Position numbers and translations under genes: made by a program. A stretch of 64,000 nt of DNA from Epiperipatus broadwayi. Taxonomy: Eukaryota > Onychophora > Udeonychophora > Euonychophora > Peripatidae. Shown one piece after another: positions 24,667 to 33,819 of the stretch. The stretch spans positions 864,517-928,516 of the forward strand of contig JAQFVV010012575.1 of NCBI GenBank assembly GCA_028023455.1. Reading direction: 5' to 3'. Every line of letters starts with the position of its first letter. Within the stretch, counting starts at the first letter, position 1. The notes below the pieces were generated by a model, which was given only the letters and a program-made list of their open reading frames with translations, made no database searches and was not told the DNA's origin.

Positions 24667-24780
24667 AGAGATACTATTTAAAATGATCTAGTAAAAACAA
24701 AATATTTCATTCTAAGAAATAATATCTCAATAAGTGGTCAGATAACACCATTCACTAAACTTGGCCATATTGTTCATTAG
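24667..24780 (+). repeat. Duplicated block copy 1, right end
   Basis: AGATACTATTTAAAATGATC to CCATATTGTTCATTA matches 59063-59176. The homology stops here in both copies. Confidence 0.8.
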
Positions 24781-24879
24781 AATTTCATCACTCCATTTCC
24801 AGCATTCTACCGAAGACCCTAAGTCCAATTGTAGTGAGATGCGCCCTCTTTGTGGTGAAAACCGACGTCCCGTTACAGC
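24781..24879 (-). mobile_element. Possible LTR-end fragment
   Basis: This segment is absent from block copy 2. It ends CCCGTTACA on the plus strand (TGTAACGGGACG on the minus strand), like the 22541-24666 element and many LTR termini. Only about 100 bp, so this is weak. Confidence 0.3.
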
Positions 24880-25183
24880 ACATAATATTAAAACACTGCA
24901 GAAGAAAATAAAAAATTTAATTAATTAAATATTTTTAATATCTTAGTGTTATAATCATGATATCAAACAAACAAAGAAAAAATACAGGTTTGCAAATGCT
25001 TTTCATCTTTTTGGCAACAATGTCCACGTAACCTTAGAATCACGAATTGAATGATGTGACAGCAGATACTTTATTCGTATATCAATGATCAAGAATGCCA
25101 AAGCAATACCCCTAGCTTCCTTGTTGCTGGATTACAGTTGTCTGTGCCGTAACATCTAGCTATAAATATATTATTTTTGTCTT
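24880..25183. other. Intergenic, nothing recognised
   Basis: AT-rich DNA with no feature that I can support. Confidence 0.5.
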
Positions 25184-25275
25184 GCGTTGGTGGTCGAGAG
25201 GTCAGCACGACTGCTTTGCAATTACAGGCAGTTGCCCGGGTTGCGGGTTCGCGTCCCGGCCGATGCTATGACACT
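25184..25275 (+). mobile_element. tRNA-derived SINE
   Basis: This is the best-preserved copy. GCGTTGGTGGTCGAGAGGTC contains the A-box TGGTCGAGAGG, and GGGTTCGCGTCCCGG contains a B box one base off consensus. It ends GATGCTATGACAC. It carries extra bases between the anticodon-like and T-arm-like parts, so it is not a tRNA gene. It is followed by A and (AT) runs. Confidence 0.75.
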
Positions 25276-25435
25276 TAAAAAAATATATATATATATATTA
25301 TTCTTTATCTAGAGTTTTGTTTCCCCCTTTAAACATATTTAACCCTTTTTATTAAGACAATAAAGTCAATTATTTAAGGTTTAATGTCTGATTGTTGTTC
25401 CCTTTTTGTTAATATTTTTTTTATTATATGGCAAA

Positions 25436-25508
25436 TGCGTTGACCAGGATACGAACACCAGGCCAGTGGCTTGGAAGGCAGTTATGCTAACCATTAGGCC
25501 ACCAACGC
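25436..25508 (-). tRNA. tRNA-Gly(UCC)-like gene or pseudogene
   Basis: Read on the minus strand it starts GCGTTGGTGGCCTAATGG and ends GGTCAACGCA. The length is 73 nt. The acceptor stem pairs over seven positions with one G-U. The anticodon loop CTTCCAA gives UCC. The T arm has a T-T mismatch, and the anticodon stem has a one-base insertion relative to typical tRNA-Gly. It is flanked by GTCAAGCGTTGG, as in the SINE heads. It may be a tRNA pseudogene, or a SINE closer to its tRNA ancestor. Confidence 0.5.
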
Positions 25509-25514
25509 TTGACT

Positions 25515-25869
25515 TAAATAAATACAGTTTTTTACCCTTGAAAATTTAAAAAAAAATTTTTTTTGTTTATTTGAATGCTATTGCCTCTTTGATTCATTGC
25601 ATGTTTATTTTTCAAGTAAACCACACCCTTAGTCTTTCCTAACAAATCATCTCAACAATACCAGTATCAAAACCATGTTCCTATTTCTTTTCATGACTAT
25701 AAAATACAAATGCATTTCTTAATTCAAGATTTAGCTTTTTTACACATAAGTGAATGCTGCATCGGTTTTCTCCCAGACTTTCATATGGATTGCATCCCTC
25801 TTTCGAGACTGATGATCCAATTTACTTTTATTTCATATTATTAATCAACTTATTTAAATTACTTATGGC
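25515..25869. other. Intergenic, nothing recognised
   Basis: T-rich DNA with no feature that I can support. Confidence 0.5.
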
Positions 25870-26800
25870 AGTGCTATCTATTTTTTATTATTTCTAATTT
25901 TTCTGGTCTATGCATAATAATACCTCCAACATATCTATGTATATCAATTGCACTAAATTCAGATTTTATATCCTGAAATATAAATTTCCAAATTTTCAAT
26001 TTTATGAGACTCAAACTTACATAAATAGTTGTTTCATGCAAAAATACTCTCAAACCCACACATTTATGTGACATTGGTTTTTGATATTTAACATTAACTC
26101 ACCCTCAAATGGTTTAACAGTCATTTTATAATACAATGAATTAAAGCTCTTTTATTTTGAAATCCAAGTAGTAAATTTCCGCATCTCTTTCACATAATTA
26201 AAAATGGCTTGAGAAGTATATATAAAATCATCATCTACATACCATAAATATATTCAGTTTTCATATTGATGTAGTATCAGAACAAATATATTATTCTTTT
26301 TGAATGCTAAACTATAAACATTTGCATTTATAGACAAACTCATTGGCGAAGTTTTTGACATTTCATATCCATTGCCTGTAAATGCAACTACAATATCATT
26401 ATCAATCCAGATGAATAAATTCACACCTATATTTACTAAAATTTTTATTAAGTAAAAATTCATTAATAATTTTAGTGAATTTTTTTCTTATTATCACACT
26501 CATATAATTCCATAACAACCAAGGACCCATTCTATATTCATTCAAAATATCATTCTTAATAATATCTACAAATTCAAACGAATATTTAAACTGAAAACTA
26601 TCCAAAACCTAATTCCTCTTTTAACATTTGTACCATGAACTTCATAATAATATGCATTGCCAAAATCAATTATAAACCTTAAAGGATAGGATTGCTTACA
26701 CGTATTAATGTTAATAAACAGTCTTGGTAAAATAGCCCTCCATGAATGCATGTACAAATACTGCTTGCTTTCATGTGAAATGATTTTTAAAATACACATT
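25870..26800 (-). pseudogene. Reverse-transcriptase relic, Penelope-like
   Basis: Minus-strand fragments lie in the right order but in several frames. Near 26680 is YPLRFIIDFGNAYYYEV, an RT-motif-like P-L-R-x-I block. At 26402-26605 is FEFVDIIKNDIL... . Near 26330-26400 is GYEMSKTSPMSLSINANVYS, comparable to the Y-x-Q-x-x-G-x-x-M-G-S-P-L-S-P block. Near 26235-26255 is IYLWYVDDDFIY, which carries the catalytic YVDD. Penelope-like RTs typically have this spacing and an RYVDD. Stops and frameshifts interrupt every block, and no GIY-YIG endonuclease or terminal repeat was found. Another RT class is possible, but RT identity itself is fairly secure because of YVDD. Confidence 0.55.
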
Positions 26801-26838
26801 TTATGAACTTATTCTTGTCATACCTGCTGATATAATGA

Positions 26839-28170
26839 ATAATCAGTGTGAAGAGAGGTTTTTAGAGATTTAGTTATTCATTTCAAGAGATTTTAGATTG
26901 GATGCACGGTTGTATAGACTTTGTCACAAAGAAGCTTCTCCTTATTGTAATGCACATGGTAATTGGATAGATGTTCCTGATCATTCCACTACTAATCTTA
27001 GTTAATTAGTTTTTCCATAGTTGTATAAATTAGTTTGTCACCCTGTCAAAGATAATTTTTTTTTGCTAAATTGTAGAGACAGAATGAAATGTGTGAAGCA
27101 TGCGAAGGGTCAGCGAACTGTCAGTGTTGATCTCATGTCCAAAATTGAGGTACCATGTTTCAAAGACTTAGCAAGATACTGTTCAAAAAATGTTGAAGAA
27201 GAAGCAGAATTGGAATGTTGGCAACAGAATTTTAATCAATTAGAGGATTGATGCAATAGCATTTTTAAAAATTTTACCGAAAAAGAGGCAGAACATATAG
27301 AACTTAATCATATCCTGATGAGGGCATGTAAGCCCACTATTCAGAAATTCTGTGAAGATTATTTAGAAAGAAGCATTGCCAAGTTGGAATTGAACCGATT
27401 TCCATTAAAAGACTATCATTTTAATTTTAAATTTAAGGAAGCCTGCAAAGAAGATGTAATCAAATCTTGTACTATAATCAAAACCAAATCAGATGTTGTG
27501 GAATGTTTGAGTAAAATTGTTTGTGACGACGTACTGACTGATAGGAAACAAAGAATGTCCAAAGAATGCAGAAGACAGCTTAAAGTTGAGCTCTTGCAGA
27601 GAAATGAAAACATAAAATTGGATGTAAACTTAAGCAAAGATTGTAAAAAAGATGTTGAAAAATTCTGTAATGATATTAGTACAGAAAATGCTTAGGTTTT
27701 TGAATGTTTATTTCAAACAGGAAAAAGTATCATCTACATGCCACATGACATTATTCACCAGAAAAAAAAAAGTAATGGAAGATATTGGAACAGATTATAC
27801 TTTGATGACAGCCTGCAAGAAAATGATGGTAATTTTTGTTCTGGAAGAAATAATAGAAAAATATTCAAGTGCTTAAAAGTGAATAAATGTTTTTTGGATA
27901 AATCTTGAAAGAATGTGGCTTTCAAGAGACAAGTAGAACAGACTCTCAATTACCACTCGAATTCACAATTAGCAAAGGCTTGCAAACTGAATCTTCGGAA
28001 ATTCTATAAGCACATTGAAATTGAAGTAGAGGTGGAGGATGAAGTAAGCAGTTGTCTGAAGGAATATTTAAAAGCTCTTGGTGACTATCTAAATGTTCTG
28101 ATTCCACTCGTGACAGTGAAGATCATCATCGGTGGACTACATTCCCAGAATCTCAGTTCATGTAGGTAAC
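26839..28170 (+). pseudogene. GLG1: GLG1 (Golgi apparatus protein 1) decayed copy
   Basis: Successive readable stretches carry the regularly spaced cysteines of the GLG1/cysteine-rich FGF-receptor repeats. Examples are LDARLYRLCHKEASPYCNA (26896-26952), VPCFKDLARYCSKNVEEE, ACKPTIQKFCEDYLE, ACKEDVIKSC, DCKKDVEKFCNDISTEN and ACKLNLRKFYKH. GLG1 is a type I Golgi membrane protein with about sixteen such repeats; only some five to seven remain here. In-frame stops lie at 27249 (TGA) and 27693 (TAG), with further stops before 27021 and a frameshift at the A run near 27767. One expected C is Y near 28008. No introns are needed between most blocks, which suggests a processed retrocopy, although no poly(A) or target duplication was found. 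An alternative is a dying tandem duplicate with introns. Confidence 0.75.
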
Positions 28171-30537
28171 CAAGCCGATTAGGACTTTTAGCAGACCGAC
28201 CCGCCCTTATTATTATTTAATGAAATGTCTCAAGAAGCTCACTGAGGGTTTGTGTTTAAAAGGGATATACTGTATCATGAAGCACACCCGTTGTTTACCT
28301 AAACTGTTTGAACATTTTTATTTAATTATTCATTTTTGGCTGGTTAGTTATGCTTGCATAAGTGCAGACCTATATGTATATTGAAGATTCAATTAGCTAA
28401 TGGTTTTAATTGCTAATAAATTGTCTTAATACTACTATATGTGTTGTCATCTGTTAAAGTCAATTATGTATTCATGTTTTCTGGCCGCCTGATTATAATT
28501 GGGGACCCAACACTAATATTATCATTGTCCAATTTGTTTAATTTCAAAGAAATTTATGCAAACGTTTTCCCTTCAAACACGCCATTATCTAATAAAACAA
28601 ATGATGTCCATGGTCTTCTTTCATATACATGTGATTCCATTTTTATTTATTACTTTTTAAAAAGCTTTAATTCTTTCCAACTATGATGAACAATACATGT
28701 TTTTCAAGCCCGCTGTAAGAACTCTAGCTGCTTTATCAAATAATTATTTATATATATAATTAGCCAAAGTACCAATTGAAAACAGATATTGAAAACTGAA
28801 GTTAGTTATTTAATAATACTATTTGTTGAACTATTTTAAACCAAAATACCATTACTATAGGGTGAAATTTCAATGTTTGTTTTTAAGTATTCCTTTGCTT
28901 AATTATGTAAAGTTAACAGTCTTTTTTTTAATCACATAGCGTAAACTAATTTTTTTTTAATATTCTTGTTTCAAAAGAAATTTTATTGATTAAAAAAAAA
29001 CCTTAGTATATTACAATAGAAATGAAAAATAAAAACAATATAAAGAATATGGCATATTTACAATTTTTTAGAATTAGAAAAAATAAAATGCTATATATAT
29101 TTAAGCACACATAGACAAGACAATAAAAAAAATATTGAAAAATTATAATTAGAACATCCCACTATAGGTTTGAGCTTTGATGAATAAGTGACCATGTAGC
29201 TGTAAATATATTTGGAAGAGTAATTTTTTACCTTTCTGTTTAATTGTGACTAATCAGTTTTTAAATGTTTTTGGGTGGGTTTTTGTACCTATTGTTATAA
29301 ACAAATAAGCACTTTGTGGCCACAGAGCATAAAGTATGAGAGTGATGGTTCTTGTTTCTGCAAAACAAGTGTTTGAAAAAGAATTAATGATCGAACGATT
29401 TGTATTATTATTTGTCCCAATATTTTTATGCAGTATGACCCAGGCATCTTATAAGCTACTACATTTAAAAAATAGGTATTTTTGTTATTTTCTTTACTTT
29501 GAACATAATTGGCTATACTTTCTGTGTTGACAAGACTTCTTTTATGTAATGTAGGCAAATATTGCATATTAATTTTGAACATAACATCAAAATATTTTGG
29601 CCAAAGAGTTCAATATTTAAATCTTATTTGTTGCCTTTTATTAATGCCCAGCAATGAAGAATCAATCCTTCATTTATGTTTGCGGAAAACTATTTTTATT
29701 CGTAGCATAATGATCATTTCTCCATTGTGCAGTTTGAAATCTTCTGAAAACATTCAATCTACATGATAATATAAACTATCAAATATAGTGTACTCATTTT
29801 GCTAGCTTTTTTTAGTGTAATGTGAACCTTTCCCCCCCAACCTTAATTTTTTTCAGTTTGAAAAATGTGTCTATTTTAAATTTTTATTTAAAGGCATTAA
29901 AAAAATTGGGTTAAAAAATAGATATTTAGATATTTTAAGATTAATATTTGTGTCGAAGAATTAAAGATACACAACACAACTTAACATTCTTAATATTATT
30001 TGCAAGAATTTGGCTCCTTTATGACATTTTTTAATTTAAAATATTTTATATTACTAGGAGCAATAAGCTTTGTAGCTTTGCCACAGAATAAAACCGTTCA
30101 GGTCCTTGAGAATAATAATTAGCAATAAGGATTTTAATTTAAACTTTATTTTATATTTGTTTAATTTCTCTATTGATATATATATATATTTGGAATATAT
30201 ATAAAAGTAACATTGATTTTAAATCTTGCATAAATGAAAAAAAAAAAAATCTAGGCAAAAAATATCATAATATATTGTAAGTGAATCATAATTCATTTCT
30301 TCTATTATTTGACACTTGTAGTAGATTAGATAAAAGTATGTGGTTTCAAATTTAAAATTCTCTGCTGTTTTATTTGCAAATTTAATCAAACATTATAATA
30401 AACCTATTATTAATATTGTGATTTAATTTATAACATTTTGCCTTATTGACTGAATTGTTTAGAACGATTCTCGTGCAAGTTACATTGAATTTCAAACTGC
30501 GATTTCCCACATTCTTTTAATAGAAAATAAATTTTAA
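28171..30537. other. Intergenic, nothing recognised
   Basis: AT-rich DNA. Overlapping ORFs of 64-95 codons on both strands at 29295-29766 have no recognisable motifs and are probably chance. It may contain the promoter or a 5' exon of the gene at 30538. Confidence 0.4.
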
Positions 30538-31329
30538 ATGTTTTCTTTAGGATTGATAGTTTTGTTTTTTGTAGAATGCAGAGCCCAATGCACAAGTGAC
30601 GAAAAAGAAAAATGTAAGACCTCCGTACAAAGAATTCTTCTAAGGCCATATCCCTTAGCCTTGTTTTTTGAAAAAATTCCTTATCTTAATCAATTCTGTG
30701 GATATTACAATGAAGCGATTATTTGTGAACCAAAGTGCCAATCAGAATCACATCCTTTTGTTGCAAGGGCTTTGATTATTGGCAAAGTACTTTGTGAAAC
30801 TGTGCCTCAGTTGTTGTCATTATTTCTCAATAAAACAGACTGTGCTAAAAAGGCAAATAGTCGATGTGCCACTTCCAGCCAATCACTACATTCTGATATC
30901 AAAACCAGCATAAATACTTTAATTTCATATAAAATGGAATCAATCTCTGAAGAAGATTGTAAAATTATTATACTTTATGCATATTGTTTTATAGAGAGAG
31001 TTGAGAGCCCTGAAGGATGCAATGATAAAGATTATGCACAAGTCAATAAAAAGTTACTAAAAGAAGATATTACCACATTTATGGGTTGTCCACCCTTTAG
31101 TTTTACTTATTCACCTACCATAACCTATCCACCTGCCCCAATCACAGAAAGTGGAAAGAAAACTTTCACATCTAAAGATATCAGAAAAACTTCTCCAGAA
31201 ATGCCTTTTGATGTTTCAAAGCTTTCTGATGTTTCAAAGCCTTCTGATGTTTCAAAGCCTGCTGATGTTTCAAAGCATACATTACAGTTTCTAGTGACAA
31301 TTGTTGCAGTTGTTATTTATTTCTGCTAA
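30538..31329 (+). CDS. Cysteine-rich secreted protein, probably GPI-anchored, unknown family
   Basis: 263 codons, uninterrupted. Residues 1-17 (MFSLGLIVLFFVECRAQ) form a signal peptide. The mature part has twelve cysteines at 18, 26, 54, 63, 67, 86, 102, 110, 141, 150, 161 and 184, an even number that fits six disulfides. An N-glycosylation site, NKT, lies at 98-100. Residues about 185-247 form a Pro/Ser/Thr/Lys-rich stalk with SDVSKP-type repeats. The last 15 residues (TLQFLVTIVAVVIYFC) are hydrophobic with no charged tail, as in a GPI signal. I do not recognise the fold. The first codons overlap a good splice-acceptor-like TTTTCTTTAG at 30541-30550, so the true start might lie in an upstream exon spliced before GLIVLF. 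The stop is followed 44 bp later by a perfect palindrome. No AATAAA was seen before it. Confidence 0.7.
   Translation: MFSLGLIVLFFVECRAQCTSDEKEKCKTSVQRILLRPYPLALFFEKIPYLNQFCGYYNEAIICEPKCQSESHPFVARALIIGKVLCETVPQLLSLFLNKTDCAKKANSRCATSSQSLHSDIKTSINTLISYKMESISEEDCKIIILYAYCFIERVESPEGCNDKDYAQVNKKLLKEDITTFMGCPPFSFTYSPTITYPPAPITESGKKTFTSKDIRKTSPEMPFDVSKLSDVSKPSDVSKPADVSKHTLQFLVTIVAVVIYFC
31209..31276 (+). repeat. 18-bp coding minisatellite in the stalk
   Basis: Four near-identical units of GATGTTTCAAAGCNTNCT encode DVSK(L/P)(S/A). This is prone to length change. Confidence 0.85.
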
Positions 31330-31372
31330 TGTAATTAAATTTTTGTTTTATTCTTTTATACTATAATTTAAT

Positions 31373-31521
31373 TAATAATTTACTAAGGCTGTAACCTTAG
31401 AAATAAGCGTCTGAAAAATACGAAGGTAGGGACCTCTATATTTTTAAGACCTATAGAGGTCCCTACCTTCGTATTTTTCAGACGCTTATTTCTAAGGTTA
31501 CAGCCTTAGTAAATTATTACT
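31373..31521. repeat. Perfect inverted repeat, 70-bp arms
   Basis: The left arm 31373-31442 and right arm 31452-31521 are exact reverse complements around a 9-base spacer. The arm begins TAATAATTTACTAAGGCTGT and its inner end is GGGACCTCTATA. It lies in the likely 3' untranslated region of the upstream gene, so its transcript would form a 70-bp duplex. No target duplication is obvious outside the arms. A diverged relative may lie at about 280-345. It is probably a very young foldback/MITE. A local assembly fold-over is the alternative. Confidence 0.9.
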
Positions 31522-31609
31522 TAATATAATAATGGGCGTTTAATAAAATTTATAACTATAATTTAATGTATTTGTCAAATGCAATACCACATACTTTCTT
31601 CTGCTTTAC

Positions 31610-31760
31610 ATGAATAAATTTAATAATTTATTCCATTTACTGCATAATCATCTATTAAAACCTTGATAATCGATACTAAATTTTAATTGCCCTGCACGAG
31701 TCAATTCAGAGATGATAGAGCTAAAGATCCATGAACTCAACTCTGCCACTTCTAGTTTTT
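31610..31760 (-). repeat. Dispersed repeat fragment (GCAGGGCAATTAA family)
   Basis: On the minus strand it contains GTGCAGGGCAATTAAAATTT and TGGCAGAGTTGAGTTCATGG. Related fragments lie at 32281-32350 (+) and 48605-48745 (+). The class is unknown. Confidence 0.5.
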
Positions 31761-32009
31761 GAGTAGAATATTATCTTTTGAATGAGAAATCCTTCTATTG
31801 CTCTCATTAAAATATGCTAGCGTTATATTCATTTATGCAAAAAAATTCCAGTATTTATTCACCTACTTCCATTTCTTCTCACTGAAAAAGATCAATAACC
31901 AGAATTTAGCCTAGAGATTTGAAAATATCATCAGCTGTAAAACCATTTATAATCCAAAATTAAAATGAATAAGTTTGGCAAAGAATGATTGCATTAAAAC
32001 AAATACTCA

Positions 32010-32266
32010 CCAGGTGGCGGGCACCATTTATTTTTTCAATGTAAATTTATAGTTGGATATTGTTAATAATACACAATGTACAAAAAAATATTTATTTCAA
32101 AAATAAAATTTTAAAACATTTGATTATAATACAATAATTTATAAGAAATTTTAAAAATTAAATTTATTTGTATCAGATAAAATTTTTTTTATCGTGTTAG
32201 CGGCGGGCACATGCAAAATGGTCTGCGGACACCATGGTGCCCGCGAGCATATGGTTGGGGACCCCT
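32010..32266 (-). mobile_element. hAT-type non-autonomous element, probable
   Basis: The right end on the minus strand is CAGGGGTCCCCAACCATATG, a typical hAT terminus. GC-rich GCGGGCACC motifs occur at both ends (32016 and, inverted, near 32240). The left end, CAGGTGGCGGGCACC, is diverged and no 8-bp duplication is recognisable. Confidence 0.55.
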
Positions 32267-32280
32267 GCAATAAAATAACC

Positions 32281-32350
32281 AAATAATTGGATGATTTACT
32301 GCTTAAGAGTTCATAAGAAATTGAGCACCAGAATGGCAGAGATAGAGTTA
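32281..32350 (+). repeat. Dispersed repeat fragment (GCAGGGCAATTAA family)
   Basis: GATTTACTGCTTAAGAGTTC to GAGATAGAGTTACAATCCAT resembles 48615-48700 and, inverted, 31700-31760. Confidence 0.45.
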
Positions 32351-32979
32351 CAATCCATGAACAGGAGATTAAGAAACTGTTACTCTTCTATCCTATACTA
32401 AACCATGAAAGGTAATAAACATAATAATTCTAATCATAGAAGTTGAAAGCAAATAAACTAACATTAATGATTTTACAAGATTTAAATTATGCTTTAAAAG
32501 CACAAATCCAATACTATTTATTTGGTACAAGAAAAAAATGACAATAAAATATATCTTTATGAAACTTAATTATATGGGAACAAATCCATTATAGAATAAA
32601 AATATTTGCAAGTCTAATTCAGTTTTCTAATCCATAATTCCTTTTTCATATATCTTTATAAAAACTTACTGATCCATCTTATACAGACTTCTGTTTGGAT
32701 ATTTTACAATGATTTTGGTTAAAAATAAGATTATAGATATCCATCCATTGCCATATCTTTATAAAATCCAATTTATTTTTAAGATCTTACTTTTTCAATA
32801 ATGTTAATAATACATGTTTGGTGTCTTACTTAAGAATTTCACTTGCAGTTTTATCTTATTATTTCTAACATATGCACTAGAGATTCTGCATGACAGATAT
32901 TAAAAATGAGCCTAACTGAAGGTTTAAATAGGAATGATAAAATTTAATAAATTTGGAATAAAAATCAATAAATTTAAGT
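32351..32979. other. Intergenic, nothing recognised
   Basis: AT-rich DNA with no feature that I can support. Confidence 0.5.
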
Positions 32980-33450
32980 CAGTGATTCCCAAAATGGGAC
33001 ATATGCCTCAAGAGGAGTGGTGACAATTTGATTTTTAAGAGGGGCAATTTGAGAATAAGTTATTAACAGTAAATTTGAAAGACTTCTAATTGTTCTTATA
33101 TTTTATTATTCATAAATTAAGCTAAGGATAATGTTTAATTTTCCAACTTTCTGTACCATCATCTGAGTGCCTTTTTTTATTTGGTTAACTTTACTCTTAT
33201 TCTCTTTATTGTTAACTGGAGTAAGTAGAGTGACTTCACACTCAATTGTACTTCAACTGTGTTTTCTGCTTTTCTTTTTCATGGATGTCATGTTGTTTAG
33301 AAGCTTGTTTAAACAAAGTTAATGACCTTTTAGGCTTCTTCTATACGAATAGGAGTTCACTTTTTGAATAATAAAAATTATATGTTGGGGGGGGGGCAAA
33401 ATTTTAGAGATACTTAGGTGGGGCATGCCCTAAAAAGATTAAAATTACTG
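32980..33450. mobile_element. hAT-type non-autonomous element
   Basis: The ends are CAGTGATTCCCAAAATGGGA and, inverted, CAGTAATTTTAATC, so the terminal repeat is short (CAGTRATT). It is flanked by ATTTAAGT (32972-32979) and ATGTAAGC (33451-33458), a decayed 8-bp duplication (6 of 8 identical). There is no transposase. A G run near 33387 lies within it. Confidence 0.65.
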
Positions 33451-33819
33451 ATGTAAGCTTAAGTCATTAACTATTAATAAAGATGACAAAAGGTTTTTAA
33501 CATTACGTTTAAATCTCATATTGAATTAGCACTGGTAAAAATATTTATGAAAAACTTAAAAAAAAAAAACAAAACACAGCCCTATTTCTTTTTAATAAGG
33601 CATAGTTTATACTAAAAATTCTCATTCAAGTTTGATTACTATTAACAATATAATCAAGATATTTATAACTTTTGACTTCGAATTAATCTTTACTTTTTTT
33701 TTCCTTGTTAAAAAAGTTATTGAACATTATATTAAACTTTTTTACATTTATTTTACTCTACTTTATTATAATTTGTAACATTTGTTTAAAGCTTTTTCAT
33801 GAACAACATATTTGTCTAC
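33451..33819. other. Intergenic, nothing recognised
   Basis: AT-rich DNA. The ORF at 33705-33896 is hydrophobic because of T-rich codons and runs into the tandem array, so it is not called. Confidence 0.5.

Noticed and set aside
29295-29766. Overlapping ORFs of 64-95 codons on both strands
   Set aside because: No motif or family resemblance, and heavy overlap on opposite strands in AT-rich DNA suggests chance.
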